Assembly: GCF_001442805.1 (NCBI RefSeq)
Contig: NZ_CP011131.1
Coordinates: 4,960,001-5,024,000 of the forward strand
DNA length: 64,000 bases
Direction: 5' to 3'
From: Lysobacter gummosus
GTDB taxonomy: Bacteria > Pseudomonadota > Gammaproteobacteria > Xanthomonadales > Xanthomonadaceae
In this document: positions 1-7,926 of the stretch, in pieces
Position numbering within the stretch: position 1 is the stretch's first letter
Layout of the letters: every line of letters begins with the position of its first letter
The notes under the pieces: generated by a model
Seen by the model: only the letters and a program-made list of their open reading frames with translations
Told to the model about the DNA's origin: nothing
The model's database searches: none
Made by a program: the position numbers and the translations under genes

Positions 1-373
1 CGACGTCGCAGAACGAGCAGCGGCGGGTGCAGACCTCGCCGAGGATCATGAAGGTCGCGGTGCCGTGGCTGAAGCACTCGTGGATGTTCGGGCAGCTGGC
101 CTCTTCGCAGACCGTGACCAGGCGGTTCTCGCGCAGCTTGGCCTTGAGCACGGCGACCGAATTGCCCGACGGGATGCGCACCCGGATCCACGACGGCTTG
201 CGCAGCACCGGCACGTCGGCGAACTGCACCGGCGAGCGGCTGATCTTGTCGCCGCCGATCTGCTTGGCGCCGGGCGTCATCGTGGTCGATTCCAGCACCG
301 CCGGCACGAAACCCTCGGACGCGCTGGCGCTGACGACGGTGAGCGGGATGGACTTGGAGGCGGGGGTGGTCAT
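1..373 (-). CDS. lipA: Lipoyl synthase LipA, C-terminal part cut by the window edge
   Basis: Radical-SAM enzyme that inserts two sulfur atoms into octanoyl groups on lipoyl domains. Only the first 124 residues or so are present. The auxiliary [4Fe-4S] motif C-x4-C-x5-C ([12 protein letters not shown]) is visible, followed near the edge by the radical-SAM motif C-x3-C-x2-C (CTRRCSFC), the order expected for LipA. The start is the ATG read leftwards from 373; the protein begins [11 protein letters not shown]. It lies 161 bp downstream of lipB on the same strand, with a palindromic repeat in the gap. The identification is firm; the rest of the gene is outside the window. Confidence 0.97.
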   Translation of the reverse strand, partial: MTTPASKSIPLTVVSASASEGFVPAVLESTTMTPGAKQIGGDKISRSPVQFADVPVLRKPSWIRVRIPSGNSVAVLKAKLRENRLVTVCEEASCPNIHECFSHGTATFMILGEVCTRRCSFCDV

Positions 374-400
374 GGGGTCGCTTAGCTCTTGTCGTTTAGC

Positions 401-500
401 GCCCTCTCCCGCTTGCGGGAGAGGGTTGGGGTGAGGGCCCGTGGACTTGCGTGCCCTCATCCGCCCTCCGGGCACCTTCTCCCGCAAGCGGGAGAAGGGA
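401..500. repeat. Palindromic repeat, family C copy 1
   Basis: Between lipB and lipA. It holds CCCTCTCCCGCTTGCGGGAG with its partner and, about 70 bp on, a second hairpin TTCTCCCGCAAGCGGGAGAA. The same units recur around 50799-51051. It may form a hairpin in the lipB-lipA transcript. Confidence 0.75.
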
Positions 501-534
501 ATCTGTGTTCATCGCGCTAGCGCGATGAGGATCT

Positions 535-1215
535 TTAAAGGGCGTTCTCGACCGTCAGCCCGAACTGCCGCGCAAGCTGCGCGACCAGCACCGGCTTGAC
601 CTGTTCCATGCCCGAGGGGCCGCCCAAGTCTAGCACCGAGGTCACCTGCAGCCCCTGATAACCGCAGGGATTGATGCGCTGGTAGGGCGACAGGTCCATG
701 GCGATATTGAAGGCCAGCCCGTGGAAGGTGCAGCCGCGGCGCACCCGGATGCCCAGGGCCATGACCTTGGCCCCGGCCACGTACACGCCCGGCGCGCCGT
801 CCTTGCGGGCGCCTTCGATGTTCCACTCGGCCAGGGTGTCGATCACCGCCTGCTCGATCCGGTCCACGTACTCGCGCACCCCGACCTTGAGCCGGCGCAG
901 GTCCAGCAGCGGGTACAGCACGATCTGGCCGGGTCCGTGGTAGGTCACCTGGCCGCCGCGATCGACGTGGATCACCGGGATATCGCCCGGCATCAGCACG
1001 TGCTCTTCCTTGCCGGCCTGGCCCAGGGTGAACACCGGGTCGTGCTCGACCAGCCACAGCTCATCGGGGGTGTCGGCGTCGCGCGCGTCGGTGAAGGCCT
1101 GCATCGCCCGCCAGACCGGCTCGTACGGTTGCCGGCCCAGGTCGCGCAGCTGCGCGGCCGGGGGCGCGACCACTCCGCCGAGCACGGCGGCGACGGTGTC
1201 GATCACAGTGTCCAC
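535..1215 (-). CDS. lipB: Octanoyl-[ACP]:protein N-octanoyltransferase LipB
   Basis: Transfers octanoate from acyl carrier protein to the lysine of lipoyl domains, the step before LipA. The 226 residues match the family length. Family signatures are present: [12 protein letters not shown], the active-site lysine context AKVMALGIR, and the catalytic cysteine in INPCGYQGL. The ATG at 1215 overlaps the end of the upstream UPF0250 gene by 13 bp, which indicates translational coupling in a ybeD-lipB-lipA operon as in E. coli and Pseudomonas. The N-terminal 25 residues are less conserved, so a slightly later start is possible. Confidence 0.97.
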   Translation of the reverse strand: MDTVIDTVAAVLGGVVAPPAAQLRDLGRQPYEPVWRAMQAFTDARDADTPDELWLVEHDPVFTLGQAGKEEHVLMPGDIPVIHVDRGGQVTYHGPGQIVLYPLLDLRRLKVGVREYVDRIEQAVIDTLAEWNIEGARKDGAPGVYVAGAKVMALGIRVRRGCTFHGLAFNIAMDLSPYQRINPCGYQGLQVTSVLDLGGPSGMEQVKPVLVAQLARQFGLTVENAL

Positions 1216-1481
1216 TTCACTTCCGGATGCTCGCGCAGCACCTGATGGGCCAGGTCGTACTGCTCGCGATTATTGGCGCGGAAGGTGATCCGTACCGACA
1301 CGTACTTGCCGGTCGAGGAATGCTTCCACTGGATGGTCTCGGTTTCCACCTCGAGCCCGGCTTGAAGCAGCAATCGCGGCAGTTCGCGCTCCAGGCCCGC
1401 CTCGGCCGCGCCCATCGCGCTGAGCTCGAAGGTGCCGGGAAACTGGAAGCCGTGATCGGGATTGTCGGAATTGATGTCCAT
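1203..1481 (-). CDS. ybeD: UPF0250 / DUF493 family protein (YbeD-like)
   Basis: Small cytosolic protein of the DUF493 family, usually encoded beside lipB. The predicted protein is 92 residues from [16 protein letters not shown] to EHPEVKWTL. The [11 protein letters not shown] start and the [13 protein letters not shown] core are typical of the family. I chose the ATG at 1481 because it gives the usual length; an in-frame ATG at 1490 would add three residues. Its exact role is unknown: the ferredoxin-like fold suggests a regulatory or ligand-binding function. It is first of the three-gene lipoate unit here, and the gene that would normally precede it (dacC) is 5 kb away. Confidence 0.92.
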   Translation of the reverse strand: MDINSDNPDHGFQFPGTFELSAMGAAEAGLERELPRLLLQAGLEVETETIQWKHSSTGKYVSVRITFRANNREQYDLAHQVLREHPEVKWTL

Positions 1482-1712
1482 GGCGGCCATTATGGGTCCG
1501 CGTGGGGGGCAACCCAAGCGCAGCGGTGGGACGGCGGTGTCGCTCAGATGGAACGGCCCCGCGGCGCGGCCACGGGCGCTTGATCGCGCCGTGGACCGCC
1601 AGATTCGGCACCGCCCCCGACCGGGCCGGCCGCGCCGCGTCGGCGCGATCGCGCCCTGCCGCGCCGGCACGCGAACCGTTAACCTCATCGACTGTTTCGC
1701 ACGGACGCCGCG

Positions 1713-2492
1713 ATGGCCTCGAAAGCGACCTTGAACTCGGTCAAACCCCGCGTGCGTGGGCTGTTGGCGCTGGCGCTCGCCACCGTGTTGCTGTCGCTGG
1801 CCGTAACCGTGCTGCGCAAACCCGAGCGCGACGGTTGGATCGCGCTGCCGCCGCAACCGATGGACGCGAGCGATCCGGATATCCGCCAGTTGCTGACCAA
1901 GTCCGAAATGCTGACGCCGCGCCAGCACGTCGGCGAAGCTCCGGCCGATGCAAGCCTGGCGCAGCGCTGCGGCGAAGAGGACGCGGAAGCCGAAATCGTG
2001 CCGGCCGGCCAGCCTGCGGCGGCGCCGGTCACGGACTGGGTTTCGCCTGGCGCGCCGTCCCCTCCACCGCTGCCCGATGAGCGCTACATCATGGTGATCG
2101 CCGGCGCGCCGACCGGTCCGTCGCATACCCGGCGCGTGCAGATCGATATCGACGGCGACCGCGCGCGGGTCCTCATCAGCAACGGCGACTGGCGCCATGC
2201 CGGCACGACACCGGGATCGGCCGCCGACATCCGCAGCGAACAGCGCCTGTCGCTGAGCGCCCTGGCGCCGTTGCGCGAGGCCTGGCAAGTGCCCGAGCTA
2301 TGGAGCGCCAACCAGCGCAGCGGCGTGTGGTGCGCCGGCCACAACGGCTTGCGCGAGGCGTTTTTCGAAGCCTGCGTGCACGGCCGCTACTACGCCCGCG
2401 ACCGCGCCTGCGATCGCAATGCGCAGGAGCCGTTGGCGCAGTTGTGGAAGCGCGTGGTCGAACTCACCCCGTCATCGGGGCCTGCACATTGA
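1713..2492 (+). CDS. Hypothetical membrane-anchored/exported protein
   Basis: Not recognised. The 259-residue product has one hydrophobic helix near the N-terminus (about residues 16-34, GLLALALATVLLSLAVTVL) after a basic stretch, so it is probably anchored in the inner membrane with a periplasmic domain, or exported. A proline-rich linker lies near residues 100-120. The C-terminal half carries four cysteines (in QRSGVWCAGHN, EACVHGRYYARDRACDRNAQ and the earlier AQRCGEED) that could form disulfides. The gene overlaps the start of the next gene, so the two are probably co-translated. It belongs to the plus-strand block inserted between dacC and ybeD. Confidence 0.75.
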   Translation: MASKATLNSVKPRVRGLLALALATVLLSLAVTVLRKPERDGWIALPPQPMDASDPDIRQLLTKSEMLTPRQHVGEAPADASLAQRCGEEDAEAEIVPAGQPAAAPVTDWVSPGAPSPPPLPDERYIMVIAGAPTGPSHTRRVQIDIDGDRARVLISNGDWRHAGTTPGSAADIRSEQRLSLSALAPLREAWQVPELWSANQRSGVWCAGHNGLREAFFEACVHGRYYARDRACDRNAQEPLAQLWKRVVELTPSSGPAH

Positions 2493-3109
2493 GCCGCGAC
2501 CGCCCTTTCCCGCCTAGCGGCGACCGGCTGGTGCTCATGCTCGACCTCGACGAGACGCTGATCTACGCCAGCGAGATCGAACTAGACCGGCCCGCGGATT
2601 TTCGCGCCGTCGGCTATCACGTCTACCGTCGGCCGCATCTGCAGACCTTCCTCGACCACGCGCTGGCGAATTTCGACGTCGGCGTGTGGACGTCCTCGGG
2701 CCGGCTCTACGCCGATGCGGTGGTCGCCGCGCTGTTTCCGCCGCAGTCGCTGCGTTTCCTCTGGTCCAGCGAACGCTGCTCGATCAGCCGCGACTGGACC
2801 ACCGGGGAATACACCCATCGCAAACGCCTGCAGAAACTCAAACGTCACGGTTACCGCCTGGAACGCCTGTTGGCGATCGACGATACGCCGTCCAAGCACA
2901 TCTACAACTACGGCAATCTGGTGTGCGTGCGCGAGTACCTGGGCAAAGAGACGCACGACGACGAGCTGCTGCATTTGATGGGGTATCTGGACCGGTTGGC
3001 TTCGCAGCCGGACATGCGCAAGATCGAAAAACGGCGCTGGCGCGAGCGTATGGCCTCGGCCGGTCGCGAAGGCGAGCCGGAGGTGGCGCGCTCGCAGCCG
3101 CGCGATTGA
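2489..3109 (+). CDS. HAD-superfamily NIF/FCP1-like phosphatase
   Basis: About 206 residues. It matches the NLI-interacting-factor (FCP1/SCP) branch of the HAD phosphatases: nucleophile motif LDLDETL (residues 18-24, Asp19 and Asp21), motif II-like WTSSGRLYADAVV, lysines in RKRLQKLKRH, and motif III LLAIDDTPS. The start is inferred: no ATG precedes the DxD motif except the one inside it, but a TTG at 2489 overlaps the stop of the upstream gene and gives a reasonable N-terminus, MSRDRPFPPSGDRLVLMLDLDE. Such proteins dephosphorylate proteins or small molecules; the bacterial substrate is not known. Probably in an operon with the upstream unknown gene. Confidence 0.85.
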   Translation: MSRDRPFPPSGDRLVLMLDLDETLIYASEIELDRPADFRAVGYHVYRRPHLQTFLDHALANFDVGVWTSSGRLYADAVVAALFPPQSLRFLWSSERCSISRDWTTGEYTHRKRLQKLKRHGYRLERLLAIDDTPSKHIYNYGNLVCVREYLGKETHDDELLHLMGYLDRLASQPDMRKIEKRRWRERMASAGREGEPEVARSQPRD

Positions 3110-3126
3110 ATCCACAGCCAGCAAGG

Positions 3127-3230
3127 TTTTTGTGGGAGGGGCTTCAGCCCCGATGCTCTTGTTTCGGATTGCGATGAATTTCGACCCGGGCCGACCGAAA
3201 AGCATCGGGGCTAAAGCCCCTCCGACAACA
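3127..3230. repeat. Palindromic repeat, family A copy 1
   Basis: Inverted repeat with arms TGTGGGAGGGGCTTCAGCCC and GGGGCTAAAGCCCCTCC around a core of about 40 bp. It is one of five related copies in the window, all intergenic. Confidence 0.85.
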
Positions 3231-3398
3231 GACCTCGCTGTCCAGCAAGGTCCATGCGGGCGCCGCGCCCCTGGCCTGCATCGTACCGGCCAAACGTTCT
3301 CAACCACTGAGCGGTTCATCTGCTATCAACACGCTGTAGCACGCAGCGATTAGAACTTGGCCCCATCGCGCACCGGATGCGCATTCAGGAGATCCCCC

Positions 3399-4328
3399 AT
3401 GCCCGCCAGCCAATCCGTCGCCCTGCCCTTGCGCGGGCAGTTCCGCAGCCTCTACACCCAGCTCAAGCGCGCCCGCCTGCTGGAGCGCACTCCGGTGATC
3501 TTCTGCGAAGGAGATTCGTGGTTCTCCACGCCGCTGGCGATGAACCTGCTCGACTGGATCGTGTCGCCGGCCCCGGAGGACGAGGAGCGCGGCGTTCCGC
3601 TGCTCGGCAACGGCGGCCTGTTCTTCCGCGCCGAACACAGCGGCGACCACGCTTCGCGCAATCCCGACGATCCCAAGCGCTCGATGTTCGTGCGCGACAA
3701 CATCGACGACATCATCGGCTGGTACGACCAGTTCGATTTCGACATGATCCTGCTCAGCGCCGGCGGCAACGATTTCGTAGATGACTTCCTCAAGCGCACC
3801 CTGCGCGGTCAGACCTCGTTGTCGGCCGAGGCGGCGTTCCAACTGGTGCTGGATTCGGGCAAGTACGAAACCGTGCGCAAGGCCTATGCGTTGTTCCTGC
3901 AGGCGGCGCTGGCGGTCAAGCCCGACACGCCGATCCTGGCCCACACCTACGACCATCCGCAGCTGATCGGCCGCCCCGGCGCGCTGACGCCGGGCAACAT
4001 CGGCGTCGCCGCGCTGCTGAAGAAAAAGGTCGGGCCGTGGATCGGGCCGCATATCAGCGCGGTGGTCAACGCCGATCCGGGCAAGACCCCGGACGAGCGG
4101 CGCCGCTTCGTGCGCATGCTGATCGACGGCTTCGAGAAGAACGTCCTGCGCGAACTCAAGAACGATCCGCGCTTCGGCGGCCGCTTCGACTACGTCGATC
4201 TGCGCGGCACCCTGACCGGCGAAAGCCAGTGGTTCGACGAGATGCACCCCACCGAAGCCGGCTTCCACGCCCTGGCGACCAAGTTCCGCGGTGCGATCAT
4301 CGGTAAATTGCCGGCGGCCAAGCGCTGA
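3399..4328 (+). CDS. SGNH/GDSL-type hydrolase
   Basis: 309 residues from the ATG at 3399, chosen because AGGAGA lies seven bases upstream. It shows the SGNH blocks in order: block I CEGDSWF with nucleophile Ser40, block III LLSAGGNDF (Asn124), and block V DEMHPTEAGF with the catalytic Asp-x-x-His pair near the C-terminus. No signal peptide is evident, so it is probably cytosolic or leaves by a non-classical route. Enzymes of this superfamily hydrolyse esters or lipids; the substrate cannot be predicted. Another lipase-like gene, the PI-PLC-like protein, lies 303 bp downstream on the same strand. Confidence 0.88.
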   Translation: MPASQSVALPLRGQFRSLYTQLKRARLLERTPVIFCEGDSWFSTPLAMNLLDWIVSPAPEDEERGVPLLGNGGLFFRAEHSGDHASRNPDDPKRSMFVRDNIDDIIGWYDQFDFDMILLSAGGNDFVDDFLKRTLRGQTSLSAEAAFQLVLDSGKYETVRKAYALFLQAALAVKPDTPILAHTYDHPQLIGRPGALTPGNIGVAALLKKKVGPWIGPHISAVVNADPGKTPDERRRFVRMLIDGFEKNVLRELKNDPRFGGRFDYVDLRGTLTGESQWFDEMHPTEAGFHALATKFRGAIIGKLPAAKR

Positions 4329-4631
4329 GGCTCGACACCCGCATCGCGCGGCGATACGCGCCCCGCGACACGATGGCCGAAACCATCGCGTCGCGCTAGC
4401 CCGACCGCGGTCCGCGCCTGCCTCTTCGAGCGCGCCCTTCGAACACAAGAACGAATGCGCGCGGACCTCGATCGTCCGCGTGCTGACGCCACATGCGCCG
4501 CCCGCATCGCTCCCGCGCCTCGCGCGCTGCCACGATTTCACAAACCTCCTCGCGCACCGCTTAACACGGGTGTCGCCCCGGCGCTGCCGGCGACGGCGAC
4601 GCCCCGGTCCCGTTCGCAGGAAGCTTCCTCC
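4329..4631. other. Intergenic region, no gene seen
   Basis: GC-rich spacer between the SGNH hydrolase and the PI-PLC-like gene. An open frame runs in from 4455 but has no good start before 4632. No repeat or terminator is recognised. Confidence 0.5.
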
Positions 4632-6401
4632 ATGAAAAACGTGTTCTTCGGCTTGGGTCTTAAGTACGCAGACGGATCCGCTCCGAGCATCGCCACGAGC
4701 AGAGACGGCCGCATCATGGAAGTCCACCAATCGGCACGCGATGGCGACTTGGCCTATCGCCTCGGAGTACGCCGGAAGATGGGACTGCTCTGGGCGAAAC
4801 AAGACGTCGTCTACGGCCGGGGCCTGACTCCGTCCATCGCCTTCAACGGCAGCCTGCTGATGGAAGTGCACAAAGAAATACCCGACAGCGACGACCTCGC
4901 CTGGCGCACCGCCAGATGGAGCGACTCCGGCGCAGGGCCTGCGGAATTCGAGTTCAGCGCGCCGCTCAAATACGCCAGCGGAAAGATGCCGCGCATCGCG
5001 ATGAATGACCGCATCGCCTTCGCGGTCCACGAATCTCCGACCGGCCCGGCAGTCTGGTACAACGTGTGCGATATCGGCGATGACGCATCCGTGCTGTGGC
5101 GCGGCAACATGGCGTTGTGCCCGGGAATCCAACCCAATATCGCAGTCAACGACGACAACCTCGCGGTGATCGTTTATCGCTCGTACTCCGACGCTAATCT
5201 GTACTACCGCGTCGGCAGAGTGGGCCTCGCCGAAGTCGCCTGGGGGCAAGCGATTCTGTTCGGCAGCGGCGGCGAGCCCGCGGTGGCGCTGACCCACGAC
5301 GGCGAAGTCATCGTCGTCTTCCAGTCCAGTCGATCCAAAACCTTGTTGCAGCGCTTCGGCAAGATTCGCGACAACGCCATCGCCTGGGCCGAGGATGCGG
5401 TCTATTTCGACGATGGACAGTTTCCCTGTGTGGCCTGCGCCGGCCACATGGCGATCCAGGCGCACAAATCCGAGCACGCCAAGACGTTGTGGGCATCCAG
5501 CTCGCGCATCACCAACCGCGCGCGATGGATGCAGCACAACATGAACGTCCTGGAGGACAAGACCCTGCCGCAACTTACCACCGGCGCGTCGCACGACGCG
5601 GGTATGTACCTGCATGGCCCCCTGGCCACGTTCGGCAAGACCCAGAACCTCAATCTTTACCAGCAGTTGCGCAATGGCATCCGCTATTTCGACTTGCGGC
5701 CGAAATGGAGCGGCAGCACTCTCTATGTTCATCACGGCGGTGTCAGCGGTCCGCCCGTGTCGGAGATCATCAACGATGTCGAGCGTTTCATGCTCGAGGG
5801 GCATCGCGAACTGGTGGTGCTGAAGTTCTCGCATTACGAGAAATTCACCGCCGAGGCTTACGAAGCGCTGGTCGTGACGCTGCAGGAAAAACTGCGCGAC
5901 TGGCTGTATCGGGGGCCGTTGCAGGACAGGCGACTGTCGGATATCACGATGCGGGAATTCCTCGCTGAATCCGGCGTGGTCCTGGCCGTTTGCGATGACG
6001 ATTACCCGATCCGGTTCCCGGCGGCCGGCATCTGGGTTTATCGGGATTACAACGCGGAACGTCCGCAACTCGGCGATCTGCGTGTCTACGACAAGTATTC
6101 CAACACGCTGAGCTACGAGACGATGAAGACTGGTCAGTTGGAGCAGTTCGAGAACTACAAAGGATTCTGCGCCGCACCGAACGAGGAGGTGCCCTGCGAT
6201 CAGTTCCTGTTGTCGTGGACGCTGACGCCGCCGACCGGGGTCTGGCTGGTGTCGCAGGAGGCCAACCGCAATCTCGGTGAAGTCATGGCCACGCAGGGCG
6301 TGCCCAACCCGCAGGACTTGGTAATCAACTACCTGTACGTGGACTACGAGGAATACTCGCGCGCCACCGACGTGGCGATGTTCATGAACGGAATCGAGTA
6401 A
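4632..6401 (+). CDS. Beta-propeller-like repeat protein fused to a PI-PLC X-type catalytic domain
   Basis: 589 residues from the ATG at 4632, with an AGGA box about ten bases upstream. Residues 1-290 contain about six repeats with a shared core (e.g. SIATSRDGRIMEVHQS, SIAFNGSLLMEVHKE, RIAMNDRIAFAVHES, NIAVNDDNLAVIVYRS), suggesting a beta-propeller or lectin-like module. Residues 300-589 resemble the phosphatidylinositol-specific phospholipase C X domain: SHDAG with His321 as probable general base, YFDLR (353-356), and HHGG with His367/368 as the second histidine. Bacterial PI-PLC cleaves phosphoinositides or GPI anchors without calcium. No signal peptide is seen, which is unusual for this family. 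A strong terminator follows. Confidence 0.82.
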   Translation: MKNVFFGLGLKYADGSAPSIATSRDGRIMEVHQSARDGDLAYRLGVRRKMGLLWAKQDVVYGRGLTPSIAFNGSLLMEVHKEIPDSDDLAWRTARWSDSGAGPAEFEFSAPLKYASGKMPRIAMNDRIAFAVHESPTGPAVWYNVCDIGDDASVLWRGNMALCPGIQPNIAVNDDNLAVIVYRSYSDANLYYRVGRVGLAEVAWGQAILFGSGGEPAVALTHDGEVIVVFQSSRSKTLLQRFGKIRDNAIAWAEDAVYFDDGQFPCVACAGHMAIQAHKSEHAKTLWASSSRITNRARWMQHNMNVLEDKTLPQLTTGASHDAGMYLHGPLATFGKTQNLNLYQQLRNGIRYFDLRPKWSGSTLYVHHGGVSGPPVSEIINDVERFMLEGHRELVVLKFSHYEKFTAEAYEALVVTLQEKLRDWLYRGPLQDRRLSDITMREFLAESGVVLAVCDDDYPIRFPAAGIWVYRDYNAERPQLGDLRVYDKYSNTLSYETMKTGQLEQFENYKGFCAAPNEEVPCDQFLLSWTLTPPTGVWLVSQEANRNLGEVMATQGVPNPQDLVINYLYVDYEEYSRATDVAMFMNGIE

Positions 6402-6416
6402 GCGATTGGCCGCCCC

Positions 6417-6451
6417 AAAACGCAACGAGCCGGCAATGCCGGCTCGTTGCG
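6417..6451. terminator. Bidirectional intrinsic terminator between PI-PLC-like gene and dacC
   Basis: Perfect 14-bp stem (CGCAACGAGCCGGC, 6421-6434, with 6438-6451) and a 3-nt loop. The AAAA just left of it becomes a T-tract for the minus strand, so it best serves dacC and separates the convergent genes. Confidence 0.85.
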
Positions 6452-6482
6452 CATCAACTGCGGTGTCGTGCGATCTGAACGA

Positions 6483-7736
6483 TCACTCCGACTCCCACCA
6501 CATCCAGAACTCATCCCACAGCCGCTTGAAGAAGCCGCCTTCCTCGACCGCGGCGATCGCCACCAGCGGACGCTGGGCGATGACCTTGCCGTCGAGCATG
6601 ACCTTGACCGTGCCGATGGCCTGGCCCTTCTTGATCGGCGCGACCAGACTCTTGGGCACGTCGATGCTGGGCTTGAGCTGCGCGTACTTGCCGCGCGGCA
6701 CGGTCACCAGCATCGGCTCGGCGACGCCGAGCTGGACTTCCGGCGACTGGCCCTTCCACACCTTCTGCTTGGCCACGGCCTTGCCGGCGTCGTAGAGCTT
6801 GTGCGTTTCGAAGAAGCGGAAGCCCCAGTTGAGCAGCGCCTGGCTGTCGGTGGCGCGCTGGGCTTCGGAGGTCGAACCCATGACCACCGAGATCAGGCGC
6901 TGGTCGCCGCGCAGGGCCGAGGCCATCAGGCAGTAGCCGGCCTTGGAGTGGTGGCCGGTCTTGATGCCGTCGACGGTGTTGTCGCGCCACAGCAGCAGGT
7001 TGCGGTTGGGCTGGGTGATCGGCCCGACCTTGAGTTCCTTGATCTTGTTGTACGAGTACGCGACCGGGAAATCGTGGATCAACGCGCGTCCCAGCAGGGC
7101 CAGATCGTGCGCGGTGGAGTAGTGATTCTCCTGCGACAGGCCGTGCGGGTTCATGAAGTGCGAATTCTTCAGGCCGATGCGCGCGGCGTACTGGTTCATC
7201 AGCGCGGCGAAGGCGTCTTCGCTGCCGGCGACGTGTTCGGCCAGGGCGATCGCGGCGTCGTTGCCGGACTGCACCACCATGCCCTTCTCCATCTCGGTCA
7301 GCGGCGCGGTCTGGTTGACCGCGAAACCGGAGTAGCTGCCGTCGGTGGCCGCGCCGCCTTTGCGCCAGGCGTTCTCGGTCATCATCACCTGGTCGGTGTC
7401 CTTGACCTTGCCGCCCTTGAGCTCGGCGGCGATGACGTAGCTGGTCATGACCTTGGTGATGCTGGCCGGCTCGACCCGCAGATCCGGATTGAAGCTGGCC
7501 AGGATGTTGCCGCTGGCCGCGTCGATCAGCACCCACGCGGTGCCCTGGATCTGCGGCGGCGGCGGAACCGGCAACGAATCGCTGGCCGGAGGCAGCGCCG
7601 CGGCCGGGGTGACCGCGGCGGTGGCGGCGGGCTTGGCCGGCGCCTGCGCGCTGGCGAATCCGGCGAAGGCTGTGACCAGAAAGGCCGAGGTCAGCGCGGC
7701 GAAGGCGGCCGCGCGGGGGGTGAAGCGAACGATCAT
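6483..7736 (-). CDS. dacC: D-alanyl-D-alanine carboxypeptidase (PBP5/6 type)
   Basis: Periplasmic DD-carboxypeptidase that trims the terminal D-Ala of peptidoglycan stem peptides. 417 residues. Signal peptide with the AFAGFASA-QAPA junction near residue 30, then an Ala/Pro-rich linker. The active site has S92-x-x-K95 (ASITK), SGN (VVQSGND) and KTG (DGIKTGHH). A PBP5-like beta-sandwich domain follows, and the C-terminus KRLWDEFWMWWES fits an amphipathic membrane-binding helix. It is the last gene of the mltB-rlpA-dacC group, 190 bp after rlpA. In related bacteria ybeD and lipB follow directly; here a plus-strand block intervenes. Confidence 0.97.
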   Translation of the reverse strand: MIVRFTPRAAAFAALTSAFLVTAFAGFASAQAPAKPAATAAVTPAAALPPASDSLPVPPPPQIQGTAWVLIDAASGNILASFNPDLRVEPASITKVMTSYVIAAELKGGKVKDTDQVMMTENAWRKGGAATDGSYSGFAVNQTAPLTEMEKGMVVQSGNDAAIALAEHVAGSEDAFAALMNQYAARIGLKNSHFMNPHGLSQENHYSTAHDLALLGRALIHDFPVAYSYNKIKELKVGPITQPNRNLLLWRDNTVDGIKTGHHSKAGYCLMASALRGDQRLISVVMGSTSEAQRATDSQALLNWGFRFFETHKLYDAGKAVAKQKVWKGQSPEVQLGVAEPMLVTVPRGKYAQLKPSIDVPKSLVAPIKKGQAIGTVKVMLDGKVIAQRPLVAIAAVEEGGFFKRLWDEFWMWWESE

Positions 7737-7926
7737 CTGTGAACTACTCCGGAGGCCGGAACCGTGCCGGCCGAGGGGGTTGGTGTTGGGGCGCGGCGCC
7801 CGCGTCCTGCGGCAAACCGTCGAATGTGGCCGAACCGTGCCTTCCTGCTGCGGTTCGCGAGCCGTGCATCGTGCCTCAGATACGCGGCGCTTGCAGCCGC
7901 CGGCTGCGCCGGACGGCGGCGGAGGT

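Noticed and set aside
1491..1712. Upstream extension of the UPF0250 frame to 2288
   Set aside because: The extension is Arg-rich nonsense opposite the plus-strand unknown gene; the family length of 92 residues fits the ATG at 1481.
3300..6425. Very long minus-strand open frame opposite the SGNH and PI-PLC-like genes
   Set aside because: The plus strand encodes clear enzyme motifs with good starts. The minus frame is rich in His/Arg/Val/Gly as expected from reading opposite a high-GC gene.
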